From IMG/VR virus record IMGVR_UViG_3300031565_000088, positions 1 through 44,337 of that record: a DNA stretch of 44,337 nucleotides; one strand, written 5' to 3'. Under the pieces are notes generated by a model. That model did no database searches. It was not told where the DNA came from and saw nothing but the letters and a program-made list of their open reading frames with translations. The position numbers were made by a program, and so were the translations under genes. This stretch comes from a virus. Positions 16,262 to 25,028 of the stretch are shown piece by piece (positions within the stretch are counted from its first letter, which is position 1; every line of letters starts with the position of its first letter).

Positions 16262-17232
16262 AACCAGCCTCCCATTTTTAGTAAATTAGTTAAATAATCT
16301 TTGTTTTGTATATTATCTTCTGAGGTTAAGTGATCAATACCTGCGGAAGGAAGATCCGTGTATTGCCTTCCTGTATCTATCTCAGGTCTGATGACATAGT
16401 AATCATCATTAACCCACCTTGCTCTGTATGATTCATGTTGTGTTATTAATACCTCATGTAACTTTTCGCCTTCACGTATTCCTATTTTTTCAATCTTCGT
16501 ATCTGAAAACCCATAAAAATTAACTAATATAGAAACAAGATCAATAACCTTAAAACTCGGCATATTCATAATATATGTCTCCCCACCTATCCCTTGCTCT
16601 GTTGCATAAAACATTAATTTAATGGCCTGCGGAAGCGTTAGAAAGAACCTGGTCATTCTGTCATCTGTTACCTTTACTTTGTTTGTTGTCTTGATCTGAT
16701 CAATCACATAAGGCACTAAAGAGCCATTTGTACCTAATACATTGCCGCTACGAATACATATAAACTCAGTGTCTTTTGTTAAGCAATTAGCTTGTATAGT
16801 TAATTTCTCCCCTATTGCCTTTGTGTTGCCGTAAAGACTAAAAGGGTCTGCTGCCTTATCTGTTGATACATCAATAAATTTTTTTACTTTGTAGCGAATG
16901 GCAGAATCAATTATATTTATCATGCCTATTATATTTGTCTTAATAGCCTCTAATGGCTGGTTTTCACAAATAGGGACGTGCTTTAATGCTGCCAGTTGAA
17001 ATACATAATCCACTCCCTGCATGACATTGTTAACGGCTTCCTTATCTCTTATATCGCCAATCACATATTTTATAATCAGATTATTAAAATTACGATTCAT
17101 ATCCACCTGCGAAATTTCCCCTCGTGAAAATATTATTATCTGTTTTGGATTTTTTTCTAAAAGTTGTCTCGCCAATTCACGGCCCCAACTGCCGCTACCA
17201 CCAGTAATAAGTATTATTTTATTTTTAAACAT
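16258..17232 (-). CDS. UDP-GlcNAc 4,6-dehydratase-like enzyme (CapD/PseB type)
   Basis: The 324-residue protein is a single-domain extended SDR enzyme. It has the NAD(P) motif TGGSGSWG (residues 10-17) and GDIRD at 59-63. STDKA (123-127) supplies Asp125 and Lys126, and Tyr134 with Lys138 forms YxxxK. The Asp-Lys plus Tyr eight residues later matches the PseB/FlaA1 active site. These enzymes convert UDP-GlcNAc to a 4-keto-6-deoxy sugar nucleotide, the first step to pseudaminic acid, FucNAc or QuiNAc sugars. Next-step enzymes (aminotransferase, epimerase) are not visible here, so the host may supply them. It overlaps the GT32 gene by 8 bases. Confidence 0.85.
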   Translation of the reverse strand: MFKNKIILITGGSGSWGRELARQLLEKNPKQIIIFSRGEISQVDMNRNFNNLIIKYVIGDIRDKEAVNNVMQGVDYVFQLAALKHVPICENQPLEAIKTNIIGMINIIDSAIRYKVKKFIDVSTDKAADPFSLYGNTKAIGEKLTIQANCLTKDTEFICIRSGNVLGTNGSLVPYVIDQIKTTNKVKVTDDRMTRFFLTLPQAIKLMFYATEQGIGGETYIMNMPSFKVIDLVSILVNFYGFSDTKIEKIGIREGEKLHEVLITQHESYRARWVNDDYYVIRPEIDTGRQYTDLPSAGIDHLTSEDNIQNKDYLTNLLKMGGWL

Positions 17233-18055
17233 AAGATATATTTTTTAATAATCTTCCCAATACATTATCAGGCAAATTCGTTGTTCCTCCTTTTGTGTAT
17301 TTTAAAAAATGGCCACACTCTTGCGAAGCAGCATACCAATGAATGCCTATTGAATCATCTGTAAATCTTGATTGTGAATTATTTCCATAAGAGACTATCA
17401 TCTGATAGCAATCGTGGGCATAAACAGCCTCCATGCCTATGTCTAATGCAGGAGAAAATGCATTTATTGACTCTAATGTAGGGTAATGATTATTACAAAG
17501 AGTTGGCCCTAAGCAAAGATAATCATTTGCATTAAATCCTTTTATTGATAGTGAGGCCATCTTTTCAAAAAACTTACTTCCTTTTGCGCTCAGGAAAAAC
17601 CCATTTGAATGACCATACCAGCAAATACAGACAAATGTTTCTATGTCTTTATTTTCAGGTTTATTAACTTTTAACCCGGTAATGGGTTTGAAGAATAAAA
17701 TATCCATATCAGACCACACCCCACCATAAGTAGTTAAAAGATGGTACCTGAGAAAATCAGATTTATGTACCTCTGACATAGTATTTCTAAATCCAAAATC
17801 TTCAAAATCAATAGCATTTTTTCCTATTGGCAACCCCATTAACATAGGTGTAAAATCTTCACAATCTAATTTATAATCAAGAGGTTTCGTTTCCCATGTT
17901 ACAATAGTGCCGGGGTGTTTTGGATACCAAAACATAACTTGCCAATCAGGATTTAATTTCATAAAGGTATCAATAGTCTTATACCTGAGAAAAGGTAATA
18001 TACTACCGCCCCAATAAACATGAAGTATCTTTGGTATGTTTAAATGCCATTCCAT
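17225..18055 (-). CDS. GT32-type (OCH1-like, DXD) glycosyltransferase
   Basis: The 276-residue protein starts with IPKILHVYWGG (7-17) and carries KSDFLRYHLLTTYGGVWSDM (98-117), the Gly_transf_sug signature with the DXD pair Asp116 and Asp118. Family members transfer hexoses or hexosamines. Its start shares one base with the stop of the methyltransferase gene (TAATG). Confidence 0.82.
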   Translation of the reverse strand: MEWHLNIPKILHVYWGGSILPFLRYKTIDTFMKLNPDWQVMFWYPKHPGTIVTWETKPLDYKLDCEDFTPMLMGLPIGKNAIDFEDFGFRNTMSEVHKSDFLRYHLLTTYGGVWSDMDILFFKPITGLKVNKPENKDIETFVCICWYGHSNGFFLSAKGSKFFEKMASLSIKGFNANDYLCLGPTLCNNHYPTLESINAFSPALDIGMEAVYAHDCYQMIVSYGNNSQSRFTDDSIGIHWYAASQECGHFLKYTKGGTTNLPDNVLGRLLKNISYV

Positions 18056-18693
18056 TATTTTTTAATTAATTTCATCCATTGTATATAAGGATATTTAACC
18101 GCATAATTTTCTATATGTAATTTTATTATTCTATTTAATAATCTAATTCCTTTATCTATTCTCTTTTTGATCATTACCGAGGCCCATGTAAATGGTGTTG
18201 AAAGATAATAAGTATTATATCCTTTAATATCAATAAGATCATATCCATAATATACTCTTGTTTCTGGTTCGGAATCATGACATATTATCAAATCAAACTT
18301 ATTACCAATATTATTAATCGATAATATTCGGCCAGCTAAGAACTGATCAACAAATAATAAATTAGGTTTAATATCAGGCAATTCAATCCCTTCATAAAAT
18401 AAAATAATATCTCGTTTTTCCTCTTTTGATAACTCTGTAACGTGATTATTTATATTATAATCACCTAAGGGATGAAATATAATATCTGAATTAATATTCT
18501 CTTTAACATAATTTAACCATTCTAAATTAGTCTCGACACTTATTATTTTTGCATCATATTGCTTTAAAATAGAAGTTGAATATAACCCTGATCCCAGCTC
18601 CAATACATATCCTGGCATATATAATTCCATCACAGCCTTTGTGAGAGGTTCGTGAGTACTTGACATCCATCCAAAATCATTATTTATTTCCAT
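18055..18693 (-). CDS. SAM-dependent methyltransferase-like protein of the glycan island
   Basis: The 212-residue protein has motif I VLELGSGLYST at residues 30-40 and a motif II-like acidic strand end (IISVETN), as in class I methyltransferases. Later LIICHDSEPETR fits a catalytic strand. The C-terminus is basic and possibly amphipathic (KRIDKGIRLLNRIIKLHI). In this context it could methylate a sugar or a glycan end, but substrate is not readable from sequence. Confidence 0.65.
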   Translation of the reverse strand: MEINNDFGWMSSTHEPLTKAVMELYMPGYVLELGSGLYSTSILKQYDAKIISVETNLEWLNYVKENINSDIIFHPLGDYNINNHVTELSKEEKRDIILFYEGIELPDIKPNLLFVDQFLAGRILSINNIGNKFDLIICHDSEPETRVYYGYDLIDIKGYNTYYLSTPFTWASVMIKKRIDKGIRLLNRIIKLHIENYAVKYPYIQWMKLIKK

Positions 18694-19453
18694 CTAAATT
18701 AGGTGTTGATAAATGCATTGCCCTGTAATTTTTTGTCTTTACTAATTCCTGATAAAGTATCCTATTCCGTTCCCATAACAAACCTTTATCACCAGCCGCC
18801 TGACAATTATAATGCCATTGATGCACTACAAAAGGATCCGTTGTAATCTCTATTTTTAGTCCAAGACTTTTTATCTGATGTATTAAATAATCATCATCAT
18901 AAGCCCGCCCAAATAAAAACCGTTCATCAAAGCCATTTGTCTTAATAAGATTTTTAGTTGTTATGGCAGTACAAAAATGAAAACCAACCGGGCAATGAAC
19001 AGGATGATTATACCAGGCATTTTGTCCATCCCATGTCACTCCATAATTATTTTCATTTATTACTTTATTTAAATCATATTCTGAGGAACTTGTTTTTTCA
19101 TTTATACTGAAACATCCAAAAGAAATATATGTCTCATCCGTTATCTTAGTGGCATAATCCAGTACATCGCCGACATGATAACATTCTGGATTCTGTATAA
19201 TAATAATATCCGGGTTTCTCTTTAAGGCACTAAGAAAACCTACGTTATAAACAAGTGCCGAATTAAACCATGACTTATTAGATAATTTTAAGATTATCAC
19301 TTCAAAGGGTAATGGAGGGATAATCAAATCTTTTGGGCTGCAATCATCAACTATTATCACATTAAAATCTTTTTGCTTTGAATTAGTCATAGATATTAAT
19401 GTTTTATCTAATTGCGCTTGCCTGTCAAAATAGGCCATTACTATTGTTATCAT
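18680..19453 (-). CDS. Glycosyltransferase family 2-like
   Basis: I choose the ATG at 19451-19453 (MITIVMAYFDRQAQLDKTLI), right after the previous stop, instead of an upstream in-frame start inside that gene. It has a GT-A N-terminus with VDDCSP and a later FGRAYDDDYLIHQI (catalytic Asp region). The usual DxD is replaced by NPEC, so metal binding may differ from its neighbours. It ends 14 bases inside the methyltransferase gene. Confidence 0.75.
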   Translation of the reverse strand: MITIVMAYFDRQAQLDKTLISMTNSKQKDFNVIIVDDCSPKDLIIPPLPFEVIILKLSNKSWFNSALVYNVGFLSALKRNPDIIIIQNPECYHVGDVLDYATKITDETYISFGCFSINEKTSSSEYDLNKVINENNYGVTWDGQNAWYNHPVHCPVGFHFCTAITTKNLIKTNGFDERFLFGRAYDDDYLIHQIKSLGLKIEITTDPFVVHQWHYNCQAAGDKGLLWERNRILYQELVKTKNYRAMHLSTPNLDGNK

Positions 19454-19455
19454 AA

Positions 19456-20067
19456 TTAAAAATCGTATATATATGGTACATGACAAACATAATACTGTGG
19501 CGTTGGGATCTTCGCGCTGGGATATTTCTTTAAATAATCATTAATAAATGCCCAATCATGCTCGTAGTGATTACCCCATACGGCTCCAATGCTTCTTTTA
19601 TGAGCTATGCAACTCGTTCCTATGTAGAGATGGATAGGTCTGACGCCGCGTTCTAATATATTTAAATGCTCATTTACTACAATATAGTCATTATAATAAA
19701 CCCAATCTACTGCGGTAGTATCAAAATTATCACTTATGATCTGAAGATGTTTCACACCAAATATATCATCAGCATCCAAATAACAGATTAATTCCCCTTC
19801 TGCAATTTCCATTCCTTGCTGTCTTACCTTACCCGAAAATAGCTCCTGCTTTGATATCATTTCAAATTTTATTTTATTATTGTCTGCAAAGTGTTCGGCC
19901 CAAATACCTTTTGCTTTCTCACATCCATCGGATATTATAATTAACTCTGAATCTTTGAACTCTTGTAGTAAATACGTATCAACTGCGCGCTTAAATTTAT
20001 ATTCCGGATTAGCACCTCTTGTCGGGTAGTCACCTAAATACACCGGCATGATAACTGAAAATCTCAT
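19456..20067 (-). CDS. Glycosyltransferase family 2
   Basis: The 203-residue protein is a clear GT-A enzyme: MRFSVIMPVYLGDY at the start, SDGCEKAKG (46-54), KVRQQGMEIAEGELICYLDA (80-99) with the DxD pair Asp98 and Asp100. It is short and lacks membrane segments. Its ATG overlaps the stop of the 79-residue gene by ATGA, which in turn is ATGA-coupled to the tape measure gene, so it should be translated with tail proteins. Confidence 0.82.
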   Translation of the reverse strand: MRFSVIMPVYLGDYPTRGANPEYKFKRAVDTYLLQEFKDSELIIISDGCEKAKGIWAEHFADNNKIKFEMISKQELFSGKVRQQGMEIAEGELICYLDADDIFGVKHLQIISDNFDTTAVDWVYYNDYIVVNEHLNILERGVRPIHLYIGTSCIAHKRSIGAVWGNHYEHDWAFINDYLKKYPSAKIPTPQYYVCHVPYIYDF

Positions 20068-20303
20068 AACTCTGCCTCCATACTTCTAATAACATTTAAT
20101 ATCGTATTGTCATGCAGTCGGTAATCTTCAGCTACAAATCCAATAGATATATATTTTTTATAACCCTGTTTACGGTAATAATCATAACGGCAGTACAGTT
20201 CAAAGTGACGGATTATTGATGCAGGCAATATTCCAAGTTTGACCTGTTCTCTTATTCCTTTTGGGTTAAGAATATTCTGGTTTATGTATTCAAACTTTGT
20301 CAT
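20064..20303 (-). CDS. 79-residue protein between tape measure and glycan genes
   Basis: The product (MTKFEYINQNILNPKGIREQ) is helical and basic-aromatic, with a region (residues 55-79, GFVAEDYRLHDNTILNVIRS) that could be a small helix-turn-helix. ATGA overlaps on both sides couple it to the tape measure and the first glycosyltransferase. Function unknown. Confidence 0.7.
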   Translation of the reverse strand: MTKFEYINQNILNPKGIREQVKLGILPASIIRHFELYCRYDYYRKQGYKKYISIGFVAEDYRLHDNTILNVIRSMEAEL

Positions 20304-22441
20304 ATATTAGCTCGTACCTCAACTTTATTCTTACTTGCTATCCTTGCGTTTATATCCTCTACGGTAACTATCGGGGCCGGTATATTTGCAAAGGCTGCCG
20401 CGATATCTGATGCTGTCAGTAGATTGCCTTGTGGTGCTGCGTTTAGTTGCGTCTGTGTTAACTGTGGTTGTGTAACAAATGATGGTGCCACCTGTGATGC
20501 AAATGTTCGTTGTGCTGCCGGAGATGATGATATGGATGTCGGCCCTCTGCTTGAATCACCTGGCAAGCCAGACTTAACAGATATGATCTTTTTAACATTG
20601 GCCAGACCTGTTGCTATCGCTGCGGCCATAGCTATATAGCTGAATGGAGGAGGATAAGTTGCCAGTGCTTTTGTTGCTGCTGCATAGGTATCTATTGTCG
20701 CTGATGCTACTGCTGCTACCTTACCTATTGCTGTACTCTCGCCAAATATAATGGCAATATTTCCGGCAAAATCTCTATATAACGATAACTTATTATCGGC
20801 CTCTGCTTTCGCTATCTCTGTTCTGTATACTGCATACTTCTTATCAATAACATTAATATCGGCCCCGATCTTATTTGCTGCTTTAATTTCTTCCTCATAT
20901 TGTATTTGTAGCCTATCGCGTTGGATAGCAAATATATTCTCATTTTGCAACTCTCTTAATTGCAGTTCATTTTCCTGATTAAGCAAGGCTGCCTCCTGTT
21001 CCATTTGATATTGAGTTGCCAATTCATTCATTCGATCAACACCGGCTTTCTCTCTTTCCTTCCGCTTTTTCTCATTAGCTTTCTTGATAGCCTCAATTTC
21101 TTTATCTAATATATCCTGTGATGTTTTTGCTGCTGTCTCTTTGGCTTTTAATTCTGATTCTATTGCCTTTTTTTCTTCCGTGGTAAGTTTATTAATTAAT
21201 GTAAGCCTTTCTGTTAACATTCGTTTCTGCGCTTTTAATCCTGCTGCTGTTATTTCTACTGCTGATGCCTGTAATTCTTCATTCTTTCTCAATTCCTCAC
21301 GTGTTGAATTACCCATATCTGTTTCTAATTGTGATATTCTTGCCCTTTCATTTGCAAATTCAACCTCTTTTGCGGTTAATTGTTCCTGTAATGCAATAGC
21401 TTCATTAATAGATGCTAATCTTTCTTTATCTGTGAGCAGTTCATCTTGTACTGCATTTCTTTTTTCCTGTATCTCTCTCGTTAATCTTGCCTTTGTAGTG
21501 ATGAAAGCAATCTCTGCATCTTCTAATGCTTGTGTATCTTTTTTTAATTGTCTTGCTGCTGCTGATTCTTCTTTAATTTCCTCAAATATTCCTTTTTTAT
21601 TGGCGCGACGTAATTCCCTTTTCTCCCTGCGGCTCATCGTTTCTTCAATACCTATCAATTCATCATTTAATTCTTTTGCAGCCTTGCGGGACTCACGAAG
21701 TTCTTTTGAAAATAGATTACCAAGAAACTCAGCAGCGTTACTTATCCGATCTATCAGGACTTTAATAGTTGCATTTACTCCGGCAACCGTAGCATCCCAT
21801 ATATCCATCAATACCTGTGAATTTTTAAATCCCTTCGCAAGTAAGGCAAAAGCTCCGATAATAGCTGTTATAATTAAGACAATAGGATTAGCAAGCAATA
21901 TCTTACTATATCTTGAAACAGCATTTGCCGCTATCCCTATCGGTCCGGGGATAGCGGCAAACTGAGCCGCCGATCCTTCAATGGCTTCACTGTATAACCC
22001 GACTGATGATCTACCATCACCCTGTGCTTTATCATATTGGATTATTGCATCCTTCGTGGCTTTAATCTTTTTTGTCTGCTCAACATACAAAGGATTCAAC
22101 CTCATTATCCCTTCTGCATCTTTTATATAAGCATTGCCAAGTTTACCAAGAGCCTTCTGTTGTAAGCTCAGGACTTCACCTAATTGCTTACGGCTTCCTG
22201 TCTCTGATTTAGTTGCTGCTGTGAATGTCTGAACCTCTTTTTGTGCATCTCTGTATATTTTCTCTGCTGCTTTGAGTGCAGCGTTATTCTTTTCAACTTC
22301 CTCGCGCGGGGTGTCTTTCGACATCTGCTTGTTAGCCAGCTTCAGCTTATCGACCTCCTCTTTTGCCTTTACGGCAGCATCAATATATTCACCAAGATTA
22401 TGCTTTACATTTACCAAATATGTCTTTTTCTCGTCTGCCAT
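20300..22441 (-). CDS. Tail tape measure protein
   Basis: The 713-residue protein has long coiled-coil segments (about 15-75 and 240-500, with many Glu, Lys and Ala), a hydrophobic segment at 181-204 (ILLANPIVLIITAIIGAFAL) and a second Ala/Ile-rich one near 565-605, as in tape measure proteins. With about 0.15 nm per residue the tail would be near 107 nm. The C-terminal 100 residues are Gln/Ala/Pro-rich. It follows a large baseplate-like gene after 2 bases and ends in an ATGA overlap. Confidence 0.85.
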   Translation of the reverse strand: MADEKKTYLVNVKHNLGEYIDAAVKAKEEVDKLKLANKQMSKDTPREEVEKNNAALKAAEKIYRDAQKEVQTFTAATKSETGSRKQLGEVLSLQQKALGKLGNAYIKDAEGIMRLNPLYVEQTKKIKATKDAIIQYDKAQGDGRSSVGLYSEAIEGSAAQFAAIPGPIGIAANAVSRYSKILLANPIVLIITAIIGAFALLAKGFKNSQVLMDIWDATVAGVNATIKVLIDRISNAAEFLGNLFSKELRESRKAAKELNDELIGIEETMSRREKRELRRANKKGIFEEIKEESAAARQLKKDTQALEDAEIAFITTKARLTREIQEKRNAVQDELLTDKERLASINEAIALQEQLTAKEVEFANERARISQLETDMGNSTREELRKNEELQASAVEITAAGLKAQKRMLTERLTLINKLTTEEKKAIESELKAKETAAKTSQDILDKEIEAIKKANEKKRKEREKAGVDRMNELATQYQMEQEAALLNQENELQLRELQNENIFAIQRDRLQIQYEEEIKAANKIGADINVIDKKYAVYRTEIAKAEADNKLSLYRDFAGNIAIIFGESTAIGKVAAVASATIDTYAAATKALATYPPPFSYIAMAAAIATGLANVKKIISVKSGLPGDSSRGPTSISSSPAAQRTFASQVAPSFVTQPQLTQTQLNAAPQGNLLTASDIAAAFANIPAPIVTVEDINARIASKNKVEVRANI

Positions 22442-22443
22442 GA

Positions 22444-24753
22444 TTATAGTTTTATCAAATCAATAGTGCAGAGCTTCCCCGGCACATAGTTATTAATCTT
22501 ATTAACATAGAAATAAGCCTTATATTGACTTATGTAGATAGGTATGTAATGCTTCAGACCAGCTACCTCGAATACAGGAAGATTGAACTTAACCCTTCGT
22601 AGATTAGTCTTTGTAAGTAACCGGGACAATGAACCGTAATTATAAATAAGATTTGAAAATGATACTTCCAGTGAAGATGCTTTCTTTGGGCTGTCAATAT
22701 CAGTAGCTACACCTGCGACGGGATCAGCCCTTATCCCAAATGTCTTCTCATAAGGCGGTGATGCTATCGACTTGACATGATCAACATAGACAATACGCGC
22801 ATCAATAGTATCATTGGAGTCATAAACAGCATCATCAATATTGTAGTTATTAAATGCTATTCGTGAAACGTCAACTGAAAAGTTATTAAGTAATATCGTT
22901 ATTTCGTCACACGTAGAAACAGGCAGCTCAACAACGTCCTTCTCTGCTGGTAACGTGTCGTCATCTATCTGCATTGATCCCATGCCATTATCTTTTACAA
23001 CATCTTCGGACTCCTTATATCTCAGGTAATTATCACGTGCATAGTCTCCATATTTAAACTCTACTTCATCCTCACGCTCAGATAGATAAGCAGACCAATC
23101 GCGGGCAATAGGAATATTAGTATAAAGATCCCGGTAATTCCAGAATCTTATCTTACGATCTCGCGGTGTCACATCAGGGATAAGACCAAACATATTACAA
23201 ATCATCTTTATAAATTCCGTCTGTGTTATTTCAGGGAGATTTAGCCGGGGCGTTACTGCTGACCCATAAGCTATCTCAATAACCTGAATATCTATTATCG
23301 CGATAGTGTATTCTATGCCTCCAAGCCAGTTACTTGTATAGATACTTAACTCCTCCCCAACTACAGCAACAGTGTATTCTCCATCCCATACGGCTGGCTG
23401 TCCGGTATAATCCAGATTGCGTGTCATCTCAACCACCTGCACGTCGTCTGAATAAATATAAACATGAATAGGCACGCTGGTTATCCACCGACACATGAAC
23501 CTTATCTTATACGTTGCCAGGTATGGAGTGACATAATTACCTGTATTAGCAAAATATACAGTGCCGACAATAGGCCAAAGATTATGCATCTTATTTGGGG
23601 AGAGTTCATAGTTTTTCCATCCCTGCCAGAACCCTGAAAATTTATAAAGTGATGTATCAACCGGGCCAATCTTCTTATTTACTATCGGCATATAGAGTTT
23701 TGTAAACACTTCATTAGTCAATATATCACCCTCACAGATATAACCGGCGGTACTGATTATCTCATCCCAGATAGCTTTTACTTTCACGAAGGGCCATATC
23801 CATCCACCATACATCTCAATACGATCACCGTCATCGGCTCCTGGTATTTGCGATATTCCTCCATCATCTGAAGGCTCGCACAGAGGGTAAACATAATCCA
23901 GATCAGCGGCATGAGTACCAACCATTGTAGCAACATTCCATGTGTGATTTGTTGATGCCAATGTAAGGGAATTTAGCCTTAGTGTTTCGATTGATTTAAA
24001 GAAATTACTATTGCCCGACATGATAGAAACAAAATAATACTGATCCGTTACCCGGTCAAGTATCATACGACCTGTGGTTATCATCTCTACGCTATCCTGT
24101 ACCAGACGGCATGTCTGCTTCTCGTAAGGGAATGTAGTATTAACCCCAACCTCTCCGGATAGTTCAAACAGCGCACGCATAGCACGTGTCTTGCGTATCT
24201 TAAATGACTGCGTAAAGTCTGACTGTCTGTCCTGCATCTCTGCAATATCATTAACCTGCTTGTTAATAGGGACAACTTCGCTCTCGTCAAGATCGCAAAG
24301 CGTATCACCTAAATACAAAAGGGTAGTTTTCTGAAGCGTAGTTGATGTATATGGTAATTCTTTGCGTGTGATCTCAAAGTTAAAGATATAAGCCTGAGTA
24401 TCGGCGTTCTTGATAAGATGATCACCTCGTGTTATCTCTACTTCATACCATTTAGCATCTTCATACTGTTCCACTTTTTCAGCTAATAACAAACCAGTGA
24501 AGCCCGGAATATTAGCCGATGTTATTCCCTCAAGAATGATATTATATGAGTAATCTGCTTTCAGTTTAGTAGGCCGTTCAATCTTTGAGATAACAGAAAA
24601 CATATTTGTTACCTGTGTATCCATCGACTCAGAGTGCATCATTATCTCATAACCATTCTGAAAGTTAAAGTAATGCCAGCCATTGAACCACCAACGGAGA
24701 TAGACTCCTTCGTCACATGCATTAATCAATATTGTAATTGGCCCTACTATCAT
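22444..24753 (-). CDS. Large tail / baseplate-like protein
   Basis: The 769-residue protein begins with a module containing YLRWWFNGWHYF (18-29) that is repeated at the start of the 694-residue gene. It continues as a beta-rich protein with a region near 490-560 (LPEITQTEFIKMICNMFGLI), which resembles tail-associated proteins that bind the tube end. The end (YKAYFYVNKINNYVPGKLCT) is also beta-type. It is adjacent to the tape measure gene, so a distal-tail or baseplate hub role is most likely. I see no peptidase motif. Confidence 0.72.
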   Translation of the reverse strand: MIVGPITILINACDEGVYLRWWFNGWHYFNFQNGYEIMMHSESMDTQVTNMFSVISKIERPTKLKADYSYNIILEGITSANIPGFTGLLLAEKVEQYEDAKWYEVEITRGDHLIKNADTQAYIFNFEITRKELPYTSTTLQKTTLLYLGDTLCDLDESEVVPINKQVNDIAEMQDRQSDFTQSFKIRKTRAMRALFELSGEVGVNTTFPYEKQTCRLVQDSVEMITTGRMILDRVTDQYYFVSIMSGNSNFFKSIETLRLNSLTLASTNHTWNVATMVGTHAADLDYVYPLCEPSDDGGISQIPGADDGDRIEMYGGWIWPFVKVKAIWDEIISTAGYICEGDILTNEVFTKLYMPIVNKKIGPVDTSLYKFSGFWQGWKNYELSPNKMHNLWPIVGTVYFANTGNYVTPYLATYKIRFMCRWITSVPIHVYIYSDDVQVVEMTRNLDYTGQPAVWDGEYTVAVVGEELSIYTSNWLGGIEYTIAIIDIQVIEIAYGSAVTPRLNLPEITQTEFIKMICNMFGLIPDVTPRDRKIRFWNYRDLYTNIPIARDWSAYLSEREDEVEFKYGDYARDNYLRYKESEDVVKDNGMGSMQIDDDTLPAEKDVVELPVSTCDEITILLNNFSVDVSRIAFNNYNIDDAVYDSNDTIDARIVYVDHVKSIASPPYEKTFGIRADPVAGVATDIDSPKKASSLEVSFSNLIYNYGSLSRLLTKTNLRRVKFNLPVFEVAGLKHYIPIYISQYKAYFYVNKINNYVPGKLCTIDLIKL

Positions 24754-25028
24754 ATTTTCAGAAATTGATAAAGTCTATTCCAGATCATTGACATCATTAT
24801 ACCGGCAGAACAGAAAAATAATAACTCGATAACATTAAGCGGCTTTGTGATTATAAAATACCACAAGCAAACCTGACCGGTAAAGCACATAAAACAACCT
24901 CCAAGTGGCTTGCACAACCATTTAGGCAGATTACATAATGCTTTCTGATAGAAGTGAAATATCTTGCCTTCCTCTCCCAATGCACAGAACATATAAGCAA
25001 TTAGCGATATTTTAATTATATCAATCAT
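24750..25028 (-). CDS. Small membrane protein with Cys motif
   Basis: The 92-residue protein has about three hydrophobic segments and a cysteine cluster GGCFMCFTGQVCLWYF in the middle, similar to small membrane proteins (DUF1360-like) in phages. It sits between two tail genes, with ATGA overlaps on both sides. A membrane protein in a tail operon may act in DNA entry or superinfection exclusion; that is inference. Confidence 0.68.
   Translation of the reverse strand: MIDIIKISLIAYMFCALGEEGKIFHFYQKALCNLPKWLCKPLGGCFMCFTGQVCLWYFIITKPLNVIELLFFCSAGIMMSMIWNRLYQFLKI

Noticed and set aside
21084-21965. A 293-codon open frame on the plus strand opposite the tape measure gene.
   Set aside because: Its composition (Ser/Ala/Leu/Asn-rich) mirrors the Glu/Lys/Ala codons of the minus strand gene; it lies wholly inside a well-supported gene, and no other plus-strand gene exists.
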